From Cellvibrio mixtus subsp. mixtus J3-8 (GTDB taxonomy: Bacteria > Pseudomonadota > Gammaproteobacteria > Pseudomonadales > Cellvibrionaceae): DNA of 41,341 bases. The notes below the pieces were generated by a model, which searched no databases, had not been told where the DNA came from, and saw only the letters and a program-made list of their open reading frames with translations. Position 1 is the first letter of the stretch, and each line of letters begins with the position of its first letter. A program made the position numbers and the translations under genes. Shown one piece after another: positions 19,620 through 28,723 of this stretch. Location of the stretch: positions 116,478 to 157,818 of the forward strand of contig NZ_KN266207.1 of assembly GCF_000766945.1 (NCBI RefSeq). Reading direction: 5' to 3'.

Positions 19620-20795
19620 ATGTTTAAAATAAAAACTTACAACGCAATTTCTGTAAAGGGCCTTAATCGTTTTCCGCGCGAGAACTATGAGGTTGCCAGC
19701 GATATCGGAGCTCCCGATGCCTATATTCTTCGCAGCCATAAATTGCATGGCGAATCACTCCCTGAATCAGTAAAGGCAGTTGCCCGTGCCGGTGCTGGTA
19801 CTAACAATGTTCCGGTTGATGAATACACTAAAAAAGGTGTTGTGGTGTTTAACTCACCCGGTGCAAACGCTAATGCCGTTAAAGAGTTGGTATTGGCTGG
19901 TATGTTATTGGGATCGCGTGGCATCGTTTCCGGCATGAATTATGTGAATGGTTTGACTCACATGACTGATGCCGATGAAATGTCCAAGCTGCTTGAAAAA
20001 GAAAAATCCAATTTTGCTGGAATGGAACTTCAGGGAAAAACCCTGGGTATTGTTGGCTTGGGGGCAATTGGTTCATTGATTGCTGACGCGGCACTTGCGT
20101 TGGGTATGAATGTGGTGGGTTTCGATCCCGCATTATCTGTAGAAGCTGCATGGCGTTTGCCAAACCAGGTTGGCCGCATGGAAAACCTGCAATCATTATT
20201 AGCTCGCTCTGACTACATCACCTTGCATGTGCCTGCGATTCCTGCAACCAAACATTTGATCAATGCTGACACTTTAAAAGTGTGCAAAAAGGGCGCGGTG
20301 TTGCTGAATTTTGCGCGTGAGGCGATTGTGGATGCGCATGCGGTAGTTGAGAGCCTGGATGCCGGTCATTTGGGTAAATACATTTGCGATTTCCCCGAGC
20401 CGATCCTGCTCAACCGCAATGATGTTCTGGCGATGCCGCACATCGGCGCCAGCACTGAAGAGGCAGAAGAAAACTGCGCGATTATGGCTGCGGATCAATT
20501 GGTGGATTACCTGGAAAACGGTAATATCAAAAATTCCGTGAATTTCCCGGCGGTGTCTATGGACCGCAACCAGAATATTGGTGCGCGTATTACATTCTCC
20601 AATGAGAATGTGTCCGGTGTTCTTGGACATGTGCTTTCCGTGCTGGCAGATAATAAAGTCAACGTGATCGATATGGTTAATAAAAGCCGTGGCGATGTTG
20701 CGTACAATATTATCGATGTTGAGCAAGCCCCGGCTGCAAGCGTCATCAGCGCGCTGGCTAAAGTTGAGCACGTGATCGCGGTGCGTGTGATTTAA
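19620..20795 (+). CDS. serA: D-3-phosphoglycerate dehydrogenase
   Basis: 391 residues. It oxidises 3-phosphoglycerate to 3-phosphohydroxypyruvate with NAD, the first step of serine synthesis. The Rossmann motif GIVGLGAIG is at 143-151; the catalytic triad is R233 (NFAREAIVD), E260 (DFPEP) and H274 (MPHIGASTEEAEENCA). Residues about 320-391 form an ACT domain, the usual serine-sensing module, so feedback inhibition is likely. I start at the ATG at 19620, which has GAGGAAG about six bases upstream; an in-frame TTG at 19593 would lie inside the terminator. This compact 390-residue form with one ACT domain often accompanies the alphaproteobacterial-type SerC. Confidence 0.94.
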   Translation: MFKIKTYNAISVKGLNRFPRENYEVASDIGAPDAYILRSHKLHGESLPESVKAVARAGAGTNNVPVDEYTKKGVVVFNSPGANANAVKELVLAGMLLGSRGIVSGMNYVNGLTHMTDADEMSKLLEKEKSNFAGMELQGKTLGIVGLGAIGSLIADAALALGMNVVGFDPALSVEAAWRLPNQVGRMENLQSLLARSDYITLHVPAIPATKHLINADTLKVCKKGAVLLNFAREAIVDAHAVVESLDAGHLGKYICDFPEPILLNRNDVLAMPHIGASTEEAEENCAIMAADQLVDYLENGNIKNSVNFPAVSMDRNQNIGARITFSNENVSGVLGHVLSVLADNKVNVIDMVNKSRGDVAYNIIDVEQAPAASVISALAKVEHVIAVRVI

Positions 20796-20835
20796 TTTTT
20801 ATCGTAACATTCAAAAAAATTCGGGAGCAGGGTAG

Positions 20836-21159
20836 ATGTATAAACTGGTCTTCTTTGTTCCCGAATCCCACCTTGAACTTGTAAAAACTGCTGTTTTTTC
20901 CGCCGGGGCCGGGCGCATTGGCAATTACGACCAGTGTTGTTGGCAAGTGCCAGGTGTTGGCCAGTTTCATCCACTGGCAAATGCGAACCCTTACATTGGT
21001 AGTGTCGGTAAGCTTGAGGTCTTGCATGAATATCGTGTTGAGATGGTTTGTGCTGATGAGTTTATTCAAGATGCAGTAGCCGCTCTTCGGGTTGCACATC
21101 CCTATGAGGAGCCAGCTTTTGATGTCTTCTACCTTACCGATGTGGAGACGCATAGATGA
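20836..21159 (+). CDS. NIF3/YqfO-like PII-fold domain protein
   Basis: 107 residues. It matches the stand-alone version of the domain inserted in the middle of YqfO/NIF3 proteins, which has a CutA/PII-like fold. The start YKLVFFVPESHLELVKTAVF, the GAGRIGNYDQCCW segment and the ending RVAHPYEEPAFDVF are family signatures. The fold suggests a trimeric metal- or ligand-binding protein, but its role is not established. GGGAG lies about eight bases before the ATG. It follows serA by 40 bases and its stop overlaps the next start (ATGA), so it is translated together with the Nudix gene. Confidence 0.88.
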   Translation: MYKLVFFVPESHLELVKTAVFSAGAGRIGNYDQCCWQVPGVGQFHPLANANPYIGSVGKLEVLHEYRVEMVCADEFIQDAVAALRVAHPYEEPAFDVFYLTDVETHR

Positions 21160-21740
21160 GTTTGTCTCTATTTAAGATGCTTTCCGCGGAATTGTCCGAC
21201 TCTCTACGCGCTGATATCGGCCAGTCTCATGCAGCTGTCATCCTGTTATTAAGCCGCGGCGATAACCCTGCATTGCTTTTTACTAAACGTGCATTGCATT
21301 TGCGCAATCATCCGGGGGAAGTTTGTTTTCCGGGGGGTATGCGTGAACCCGGGGATATTAATTTATTAGCGACTGCTTTGCGTGAGATGGAGGAAGAGAT
21401 TGGCCTCCCTGCGCATGAGGTGCAAGTGCTTGGTCGATTGCCTGAAGCATATACGCGTGTCGGAACCCGGGTAACACCTTTTGTCGCGAGTTTCGATGCG
21501 AGTTATCCGCTGGTTGCTGCGCTATCGGAACTTGATTCTATTTTTATGGTGCCGCTGTCGCTATTTGAGCAAGGAATTATGGTCCGTGAAGATGTCTTCG
21601 AACGAGAAGGTCGCAGTTATACAATTCCCGTCTACCATTATCAGGGATATGAAATATGGGGATTCACAGCAGCAGTTACTGCCCGTTTTTTGCGCCTGGT
21701 GGCTAAAGCTAATGATTCAAAACTGATAAATAATTCATAA
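21156..21740 (+). CDS. Nudix hydrolase, CoA pyrophosphatase (NudL/YeaB) type
   Basis: 194 residues. Members of this subfamily cleave coenzyme A or related nucleotides. The upstream family motif KRALHLRNHPGEVCFPGG (about 44-61) runs into the Nudix box, which ends REMEEEIGL at 76-84; the usual first Glu of the box is replaced, as in NudL proteins. The start overlaps the stop of the NIF3-like gene by four bases. It may clean up CoA derivatives; the neighbouring acyl-CoA genes start about 170 bases later, so a link to them is only suggestive. Confidence 0.9.
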   Translation: MSLSLFKMLSAELSDSLRADIGQSHAAVILLLSRGDNPALLFTKRALHLRNHPGEVCFPGGMREPGDINLLATALREMEEEIGLPAHEVQVLGRLPEAYTRVGTRVTPFVASFDASYPLVAALSELDSIFMVPLSLFEQGIMVREDVFEREGRSYTIPVYHYQGYEIWGFTAAVTARFLRLVAKANDSKLINNS

Positions 21741-21851
21741 CTTTTGGTTCTTTGTTGCGGCATCGACTGGATTATTTGACATAAGAGATTCAACTGGGCA
21801 AAGTTACATGCCAATGCCCCTTATCCTGGTGTGGGCGATAATAATTATCAA

Positions 21852-21866
21852 CCAGTAAGTGACTGG
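21852..21866. promoter_or_regulatory. Inverted repeat upstream of the acyl-CoA gene cluster
   Basis: CCAGT (21852-21856) and ACTGG (21862-21866) flank five bases, about 50 bases before the acyl-CoA dehydrogenase start. It is a candidate operator for a fatty-acid regulator, but it does not match the FadR or PsrA consensus as I know them. Confidence 0.3.
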
Positions 21867-21913
21867 ATTTTCACTATATTATTTCTCGATGGGCTTTGTC
21901 CCGGTGGTTAAGG

Positions 21914-23704
21914 ATGAGCAATTACCAGACACCTCTACGCGATATTAACTTCACACTTTTCGAGCTATTGGACTATGCGGGACATTGTTCCCTTATTGGT
22001 CAACCGGCATTGGACTCCGAACTGGCGAATGCATTTTTGACAGAAGCAGCGCGTTTTTCTGAAACTGTACTTGCCCCCCTCGGTCCACTGGGCGATAGAG
22101 CCGGTTGCCAGCTTATCGATGGAAAAGTAATCACGCCACCCGGTTTTAAAGAAGCCTATCAGCAGTATTGTGACGCGGGTTGGCCCACGCTGTCGCGTTC
22201 TGGCCTATATGGCGGGCAAGGTCTTCCGCAATCTCTGGGAATTGTGCTAAGCGAAATCCTGGGTACGCCCAATTGGGCATGGGGTATGTATGTGGGGTTA
22301 TCGCAAGGGGCGATGCATACCATCGAAACTCACGGAAGCCAGCGCCAGAAGCAGCAATATTTGCCGTCGCTTATTTCAGGGCGTTGGACCGGGACCATGT
22401 GCCTGACCGAGTCACAAGCCGGTAGCGATTTGGGATTGCTTAAAACCAAAGCTGAAATTTGTGCTGATGGTAGTTATAAAATTACCGGTACCAAGATTTT
22501 TATCTCATCTGGCGATCATGACCTCGCTGAAAATATCGTGCACATCGTCCTTGCCCGCTTGCCGGATGCCCCCCAGGGAACCAAGGGGATTTCGTTATTT
22601 GTAGTCCCCAAAATTCTTGTTAACGACTCAGGCGAATTACTGGAGCGGAATAAAATTCATTGTTCTGCCATCGAACATAAAATGGGGATTCACGGCAATG
22701 CGACTTGCGTATTGAATTTTGACGGCGCTATTGGCTGGCTCCTGGGTGATGTTAATAAAGGCCTGAACCAGATGTTCACCTTTATGAATCTCGCACGGAT
22801 AGGTTCCGGACTACAAGGGCTTGCCCATGGGGAACTGGGATATCAGATTGCACGTCGCTACGCCCGTGAGCGTTTACAAGCGCGCTCGGCCAATGGGCCC
22901 AAGCATCCGGACAAAGCCGCTGACCCGATTATTGTTCATCCCGATGTGCGCCGTATGTTACTCACACAGAAGGTTTTGGTAGAAGGGATTCGCATGCTTT
23001 GTTACTTTGCGACCTTGAAAATGGATTTAAGCCAACATTCTGTAGAGCTTCCGGGGCGCGATAATGCGACAGATTTGCTGGGTATATTAACTCCCATCGT
23101 AAAGGCATTCAGTACAGAGGTTGGCTTCGAGTCTGCCAATCTTGCCGTGCAATGTTTAGGTGGGCACGGTTATATTCGAGAATGGGGTCTGGAACAAAAC
23201 CTGCGCGATTGCCGCATTGCTACTCTTTATGAAGGTACTACCGGTATTCAGGCGCTGGATTTGCTCGGCCGTAAAATCATTGGTTCCGGCGGTAAAACAC
23301 TGGTTATGCTAGCTACTGAAATTGCAGATTTTTGCATCGATTGTGCAAATAGTGAACAGTTGGCGCAACATGTCACGCAATTAGCTACACTCAATCAGGA
23401 GTGGCAACAATTAGGTTTGGATATTGCGGCCAAGGCGCAGGAAAACCCGGATGAAATCGGAGCAGCAGCGGTGGATTATCTGATGTATTCGGGCTATCTT
23501 GTGCTCGCTTATTTATGGCTCCGGGCAGAAAAAGTTGCGCGTATGCAATTGGTATTAGCTGCGGAAGATGCGAATTTTTATAAGGCCAAGCTGGCCTCGG
23601 CTGATTTTTATTTTGCGCGCATTTTACCGCGTACGGCAGGATTAGTTCAGGCAATTAAGTCGGGTGCCGATAATTTAATGAATTTACCTGATGATAGTTT
23701 CTAA
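21914..23704 (+). CDS. Acyl-CoA dehydrogenase (large DmdC/AcdB-like type)
   Basis: 596 residues, longer than the usual 380 because of N- and C-terminal extensions. The opening YQTPLRDINFTLFELLD is typical of the large subfamily that includes DmdC-like enzymes. FAD-dependent oxidation of acyl-CoA to enoyl-CoA is expected. The central part has MCLTESQAGSDLGLLKT, and the catalytic Glu lies in LYEGTTGIQALDLLGRK. The chain-length preference cannot be read. I use the ATG at 21914, with GGTGG about six bases upstream; an in-frame TTG lies 18 bases earlier. It is followed by an acyl-CoA synthetase gene after 33 bases. Confidence 0.93.
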   Translation: MSNYQTPLRDINFTLFELLDYAGHCSLIGQPALDSELANAFLTEAARFSETVLAPLGPLGDRAGCQLIDGKVITPPGFKEAYQQYCDAGWPTLSRSGLYGGQGLPQSLGIVLSEILGTPNWAWGMYVGLSQGAMHTIETHGSQRQKQQYLPSLISGRWTGTMCLTESQAGSDLGLLKTKAEICADGSYKITGTKIFISSGDHDLAENIVHIVLARLPDAPQGTKGISLFVVPKILVNDSGELLERNKIHCSAIEHKMGIHGNATCVLNFDGAIGWLLGDVNKGLNQMFTFMNLARIGSGLQGLAHGELGYQIARRYARERLQARSANGPKHPDKAADPIIVHPDVRRMLLTQKVLVEGIRMLCYFATLKMDLSQHSVELPGRDNATDLLGILTPIVKAFSTEVGFESANLAVQCLGGHGYIREWGLEQNLRDCRIATLYEGTTGIQALDLLGRKIIGSGGKTLVMLATEIADFCIDCANSEQLAQHVTQLATLNQEWQQLGLDIAAKAQENPDEIGAAAVDYLMYSGYLVLAYLWLRAEKVARMQLVLAAEDANFYKAKLASADFYFARILPRTAGLVQAIKSGADNLMNLPDDSF

Positions 23705-23737
23705 ACGATTTACCATAACAATAGTGGAGATACCTAC

Positions 23738-25369
23738 ATGTCGCTGAATTACGACAGAACTCTCGCGGAAGTATTTGCGCAATCCTGTAAACAATTCGCG
23801 GACTGTAAAGCATTCACTTGTATGGGGCACACGTTGACCTATGCCGAATTGGATCATCTCTCCGGACGTTTTGCTGCTTATTTGCAACAGCACACCCAAT
23901 TACAACCGGGTGACAGAATTGCGGTGCAGCTGCCTAATGTTTTGCAATATCCCGTTGTAGTTTTCGGTGCGTTGCGTGCTGGCCTCGTGGTTGTTAATAC
24001 CAATCCGCTTTATACGCCGCATGAAATAAAACACCAATTGAATGATTCAGGTGCGAAAGCACTGATTGTGTTGGCAAATATTGCCAAGAACGCTGCCGCG
24101 ATTATTGGTGAAACAAAAGTAGAGCAAGTCATTGTGACGGAGCTAGCTGATTTGCATCCGCCAGTGAAACGCATCTTGTTGAATTTCGCGGTTAAATATT
24201 TGAAAAAACTGGTTCCACCTTTTTCATTCCCGCAACAAATTTCTTTAAATAAAGCCTTGTCTTTGCCCTCAAAACCATGGCAGCCAGTACCTCAAACTCC
24301 AGACGATATTGCGGTATTACAATACACTGGCGGAACTACTGGTGTAGCAAAAGGTGCGATGCTTACTCACCGCAACCTTGTGGCGAACATGGCGCAGTTG
24401 AATGAGCGGATGAAAAATGTTTTTCGCCCCAAACAGGAAATTTACGTAGCACCATTGCCGTTGTACCACATATATTCTTTTACTATTCACTGCACATCAG
24501 CAGTGGAACTGGGTAACCATAGTTTATTAATTCCTAACCCCCGTGATATTCCCGGTTTCGTAAAGACCTTACAGCGCAACCCATTCACTTTTTTTGTAGG
24601 ATTAAATACGTTATTCAATGCGCTGATGCGCAATCCTGATTTTGCCAGGCTGGATTTCAGTAACCTGCGTTTAACGTGTTCGGGCGGAATGGCCCTAACG
24701 GCGGAAACGGCACGGCATTGGTTGGAGGTCACCAAGGCACCTATCAGTGAAGGTTATGGTTTAACCGAAACCTCGCCTGTAGTATCTAATAATCCGCTGG
24801 AAAATGTACAGCATGGCACTGTTGGTTTGCCGCTGATTGATACAGAAACCAAAGTTATTGATGAACACAACAATAGTCTTCCAAGTGGTGAGGCGGGAGA
24901 GTTGTGTGTGCGTGGCCCGCAAGTGATGAAAGGTTACTGGCAGCGTCCCGATGCTACCGCTGAAGTCATTGATAGTGAGGGCTGGTTCAAAACGGGTGAT
25001 ATTGCGGTAATCCAACCGGATGGATTTATAAAAATTGTTGATCGCAAAAAAGACATGATCAACGTTAGCGGTTTTAAAGTGTTTCCCAATGAAGTTGAAG
25101 ATGCATTAAGCAATCATCCTGATATTGTTGAGGTTGCAATTGTCGGTGTGCCAGATGGTGAAGGCAGTGAAATTGTTAAAGCATTTATTGTCACTGCTAA
25201 TGAATCTCTAACCATTGAGCAAGTGCGCAAATATGCCAAGGAAACCCTAACCGCCTATAAGGTTCCCCATTTAATTGAGTTTCGTAAGGAATTGCCGAAA
25301 ACCAACGTCGGAAAGATTTTACGACGTGAATTGCGCGATCAGGAAATTGCAAAAAACGCCAAGAAGTAA
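23738..25369 (+). CDS. fadD: Long-chain acyl-CoA synthetase (FadD-like)
   Basis: 543 residues. It activates fatty acids with ATP and CoA. AMP-binding motifs are YTGGTTGVAKG at 196-206, GYGLTETSP in the middle, GWFKTGDIA, and the C-terminal catalytic lysine in NVGKILRREL (K526). The NTNPLYTPHE segment is typical of FadD. GGAG lies about eight bases before the ATG. It sits between the acyl-CoA dehydrogenase and patatin genes, so the cluster could release, activate and oxidise fatty acids. More than one fadD paralog is usual, so the exact copy is not certain. Confidence 0.92.
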   Translation: MSLNYDRTLAEVFAQSCKQFADCKAFTCMGHTLTYAELDHLSGRFAAYLQQHTQLQPGDRIAVQLPNVLQYPVVVFGALRAGLVVVNTNPLYTPHEIKHQLNDSGAKALIVLANIAKNAAAIIGETKVEQVIVTELADLHPPVKRILLNFAVKYLKKLVPPFSFPQQISLNKALSLPSKPWQPVPQTPDDIAVLQYTGGTTGVAKGAMLTHRNLVANMAQLNERMKNVFRPKQEIYVAPLPLYHIYSFTIHCTSAVELGNHSLLIPNPRDIPGFVKTLQRNPFTFFVGLNTLFNALMRNPDFARLDFSNLRLTCSGGMALTAETARHWLEVTKAPISEGYGLTETSPVVSNNPLENVQHGTVGLPLIDTETKVIDEHNNSLPSGEAGELCVRGPQVMKGYWQRPDATAEVIDSEGWFKTGDIAVIQPDGFIKIVDRKKDMINVSGFKVFPNEVEDALSNHPDIVEVAIVGVPDGEGSEIVKAFIVTANESLTIEQVRKYAKETLTAYKVPHLIEFRKELPKTNVGKILRRELRDQEIAKNAKK

Positions 25370-25372
25370 TTT

Positions 25373-26512
25373 ATGAAACGCGCGTTGATCCTTTCGGGCG
25401 GCGGCGCTCGCGCTGCTTATCAGGTTGGGGTATTAAAAGCGTTGGCGGAAATCCTGCCAGACGATATTGAAAATCCTTTTCCCATTATTTGCGGTACATC
25501 TGCCGGCGCAATTAATGCTTTGGCAATTGCTGCGCACCCCGGTAATTTCAAGGCTGCCGTTAACGGGCTTGCAGCTATGTGGCAGAGCCTGGAAATAGGG
25601 CAGGTGTATTTGCATGGATGGACCGATATTTTTAAAGGGCTCGCTTATCTTGGCTTCTCCCTGATGAATGAAGGTATGGGGCGACGCAGACCGCTGTCCT
25701 TACTGGATAATGGTCCGCTCTGGAATTTACTGGGCTCCAAAATTAATTTTGAAAACCTTAATGGTGCGATTAATTCAGGCAAGCTGCTCGCCGTTAGTAT
25801 TTCGGCCATGGGTTATACATCGGGCCATTCGGTAAGTTTTTTTCAAGGGCATCCTGATTTGCAAGGTTGGAATCGTTACCGTCGTGCCGGTGTTCCAACT
25901 CATTTACGCTTGGAGCATTTACTCGCATCCTCTGCAATTCCCACTATTTTTCCGGCGGTACGCATTAATCGCGAATATTTTGGCGATGGGGCTTTACGCC
26001 AGCTCGCGCCAATGAGCCCGGCGTTACACCTTGGGGCGGATTCTTTATTTGTAATTGGTGTGAGTGGCAATCGCACGGCAGTGAAAGCCAATCGACGCGT
26101 TCCGCATCGACATTCTCCTTCAATGGGGCAGATTGTTGGCCATTTGTTTAATAGCGCATTTGTGGATGCAATGGAAAGCGATCTGGAACATTTGGAACGT
26201 ATGAACCATTTGCTTAAATTAATTCCCGAAGAGCAACGGATTAAAGAGGGAATTTATTTGCGCCCGGTAGAAAATATGGTGATTTCACCATCATCACCTA
26301 TTGATAGCATTGCGGGGCGTAACGTGCGCTACTTACCTAAAAGCCTGCGCTTTTTTATGCGGGCAACGGGTTCTACCGCAAAAGGTGGTGGTGCCACAGC
26401 AGCGAGTTATTTATTGTTTTCCCAGGAATTTATTACTGAGCTAATTGAGCTTGGGCGGGCAGATACATTAGTTGAGGCTGAGAAAATACATACTTTCTTT
26501 GCCAACAAGTAA
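25373..26512 (+). CDS. Patatin-like phospholipase
   Basis: 379 residues. A Ser-Asp dyad lipase fold is visible: oxyanion-hole GGGARAAY at 9-16, nucleophile S43 in GTSAG, and catalytic Asp D205 in DGA. There is no signal peptide, so it should act in the cytoplasm or on the inner face of the membrane, releasing fatty acids from lipids. The start is only three bases after the synthetase stop, with no clear ribosome binding site of its own, so translational coupling is likely. A terminator follows at 26539. Confidence 0.92.
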   Translation: MKRALILSGGGARAAYQVGVLKALAEILPDDIENPFPIICGTSAGAINALAIAAHPGNFKAAVNGLAAMWQSLEIGQVYLHGWTDIFKGLAYLGFSLMNEGMGRRRPLSLLDNGPLWNLLGSKINFENLNGAINSGKLLAVSISAMGYTSGHSVSFFQGHPDLQGWNRYRRAGVPTHLRLEHLLASSAIPTIFPAVRINREYFGDGALRQLAPMSPALHLGADSLFVIGVSGNRTAVKANRRVPHRHSPSMGQIVGHLFNSAFVDAMESDLEHLERMNHLLKLIPEEQRIKEGIYLRPVENMVISPSSPIDSIAGRNVRYLPKSLRFFMRATGSTAKGGGATAASYLLFSQEFITELIELGRADTLVEAEKIHTFFANK

Positions 26513-26538
26513 ATTGGAAATTATGTAACGCAACTGAA

Positions 26539-26567
26539 AACGCCGCTATCAAGCGGCGTTTTGTTTT
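26539..26567. terminator. Bidirectional terminator between patatin and DUF934 genes
   Basis: AACGCCGCT (26539-26547), loop ATCA, AGCGGCGTT (26552-26560), with T-rich sequence on the plus side and an AAAA tract upstream that gives a T-run on the minus strand. Confidence 0.88.
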
Positions 26568-26571
26568 CACA

Positions 26572-27075
26572 TCAAGCGCGACGCCTGAACAAGGGTAATG
26601 GTTGATCCACAGATGCCTGGTAGTATTCCTGGAAATCCTGTAACGATTTAACAGCATCTTCCAGGTTGGTTTCCGGATTGGCAAACGCGAAGGCATTAAC
26701 ACCGCACCGACGCAGGTAGCAAAGTTGATCGCGAATAAAATTACCTACCGCGCGCAACTCGCCAGTAAAACCATAGCGCTCACGCAACAAACGTGCAGTA
26801 GAGAATGAGCGGCCATCCATAAATAATGGAAAATTCACACCGATCACCGCAAAACGATTGGCCTCTGCGCCGATTAATTCAGCACTGTCATCACTATCCA
26901 GCCACACACCAATATCAGCTCGCGTTTGCAATGTTTCTTTTTGCGCGAGCCATGTGCCAACAGGAATAATCACCTGGCCAGCCGGTACTTCCAATGCAGC
27001 AATATCTCCTTCAGGCTTGGCGATAAAGATCCAGGTGTTTTCAACAATCGAACCGTCTTTAATTAGCTTTGGCAT
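26572..27075 (-). CDS. DUF934 protein associated with sulfite reductase
   Basis: 167 residues. The family is found beside cysI in Pseudomonas and relatives and is thought to support sulfite reduction; its biochemical role is not known. Features that fit are the opening MPKLIKDGSIVENTW, the GVNFPLFMDGRSFSTARLLRE core with an RYGFTGELRAVG turn, and the FIRDQLCYLRRCGVNAFAF region with two cysteines. Its start lies 17 bases inside the end of the reductase gene, so the two are co-translated. Confidence 0.88.
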   Translation of the reverse strand: MPKLIKDGSIVENTWIFIAKPEGDIAALEVPAGQVIIPVGTWLAQKETLQTRADIGVWLDSDDSAELIGAEANRFAVIGVNFPLFMDGRSFSTARLLRERYGFTGELRAVGNFIRDQLCYLRRCGVNAFAFANPETNLEDAVKSLQDFQEYYQASVDQPLPLFRRRA

Positions 27076-28723
27076 ACACTTTCTCCTTGAAGGGAGCTGC
27101 GCCTATACGGCGATAGGTATCAATAAACAATTCTTCCTGGGTGCGGTTAACCAGGTATACATCAACCAGTTTTTGGATCACGGTTGGCATATCTTCAGCG
27201 CTAAAGGATGGGCCAAGCACATCGCCGAGCGATGCATCATTACTTGCACTACCACCCAATTGCACTTGATAAAACTCTTTGCCCGCTTTATCCACACCCA
27301 GAATTCCGATATGGCCAACGTGATGGTGACCGCAGGCATTCATACAACCGGAAATATTCAGGTCGATATCACCCAAATCGTAAACGTAATCCAGATCGTC
27401 AAACTGACGCTGGATTGCTTCAGCGATAGGGATGGATTTGGCGTTGGCGAGCGAGCAGAAATCACCACCGGGGCAACAAATAATATCGGTAATTGTGCCG
27501 ATGTTCGGCGTTGCGAAACCAGCGGCTTTGGCTTTTTGCCACAGATTAAACAGCTCGGTTTTCTTCACATCCGCGAGCACGATATTTTGCTCATGCGTTG
27601 TACGCGCTTCACTAAAACTGAATTCATCAGCGAGGTTAGCGATGATCTCCAATTGCGAATCGGTGATATCACCGGGAGCAACGCCAGTTGGTTTTAATGA
27701 GAGCGTAACTGCTGCATAGCCAGGGATTTTGTGTTCACGGACATTGCGTTGCAGCCATTTGCTAAACGCAACACTATCAGCGGCTTGCGCATCAACTACA
27801 GCCTGGGCAGCGGAGTTATCTATCGTTTCGTAAGCTGGCGCAGTAAAGAAACCTTTTGCACGTTCAATTTCAGTGCGAGTCAGTTTGTTGCTGCCATCTT
27901 TCAAATGTTGCCATTCGTCTTCTACTTTCTGTGCAAAAACTTCTGGCGTTAATGCGCGTACCAAAATTTTGATACGGGCTTTGTATTTGTTATCGCGGCG
28001 ACCATACAGGTTATACACGCGCAAAATGGCTTCAAGGTAGGACAGCAAATCTTCTTCCGGCAGGAAGTTGCGAATCGCAACACCGATTACCGGCGTACGG
28101 CCCAAACCACCACCAACAAAGACTTTAAAGCCCACTTCACCTTTATCATTAAATACCACTTGCAACCCGATATCATGCACTTGTACTGCGGCACGATCCC
28201 GGGTTGAACCTGTTACTGCAATTTTGAATTTGCGTGGCAGGAAGGCGAATTCCGGATGGAAGCTGGACCATTGGCGAATAATTTCGCAGTAGGGACGCGG
28301 ATCGATAATTTCATCCGGCGCAACCCCGGCAAACTGGTCTGATGTAGTGTTGCGGATGCAGTTACCACTGGATTGGGTACCATGCATGCCAACATCGGCC
28401 AACTCCGACAAAATATCAGGAACCTCGGTCAGGTCAGGCCAGTTGTACTGGATGTTTTGGCGAGTACTGACATGGCAGTAGCCTTTGTCGTAAAAGCGGG
28501 CAATATGGGCCAGCTTGCGGATTTGGGTGGAATTGATCATGCCGTAGGGCACGTTAATTCTCAGCATCGGGGCCAAACGTTGCACATACAGGCCATTTTG
28601 CAAGCGCAATGGCAAGAATTGTTCCGGCGGAAGCTCGCCCGCCAGAAAGCGTTCGGTTTGACCACGGAATTGGGCGATACGCTGACGCAAAATGCTGTTG
28701 TCGTACTCGTCGTAGATGTACAT
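27059..28723 (-). CDS. cysI: Siroheme-dependent sulfite/nitrite reductase (CysI-like)
   Basis: 554 residues. It reduces sulfite (or nitrite) by six electrons using a siroheme coupled to a 4Fe-4S cluster. The cluster cysteines are C417 and C423 (CCPGGDFC) and C460 and C464 (SGCMNACGHHH). The paired ferredoxin-like and catalytic halves are both present. Gene order with DUF934 matches the Pseudomonas assimilatory sulfite reductase locus; the ferredoxin-type family also includes nitrite reductases, so the sulfite assignment rests partly on context. Siroheme would come from cysG at 11726-13111. The start codon is ATG; an inverted repeat AGATA-CC-TATCT lies just upstream at 28730-28741. Confidence 0.92.
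   Translation of the reverse strand: MYIYDEYDNSILRQRIAQFRGQTERFLAGELPPEQFLPLRLQNGLYVQRLAPMLRINVPYGMINSTQIRKLAHIARFYDKGYCHVSTRQNIQYNWPDLTEVPDILSELADVGMHGTQSSGNCIRNTTSDQFAGVAPDEIIDPRPYCEIIRQWSSFHPEFAFLPRKFKIAVTGSTRDRAAVQVHDIGLQVVFNDKGEVGFKVFVGGGLGRTPVIGVAIRNFLPEEDLLSYLEAILRVYNLYGRRDNKYKARIKILVRALTPEVFAQKVEDEWQHLKDGSNKLTRTEIERAKGFFTAPAYETIDNSAAQAVVDAQAADSVAFSKWLQRNVREHKIPGYAAVTLSLKPTGVAPGDITDSQLEIIANLADEFSFSEARTTHEQNIVLADVKKTELFNLWQKAKAAGFATPNIGTITDIICCPGGDFCSLANAKSIPIAEAIQRQFDDLDYVYDLGDIDLNISGCMNACGHHHVGHIGILGVDKAGKEFYQVQLGGSASNDASLGDVLGPSFSAEDMPTVIQKLVDVYLVNRTQEELFIDTYRRIGAAPFKEKVYAKAN

Noticed and set aside
26858-27697. 279-codon plus-strand frame
   Set aside because: Antisense to DUF934 and the reductase, both clear genes with conserved residues.
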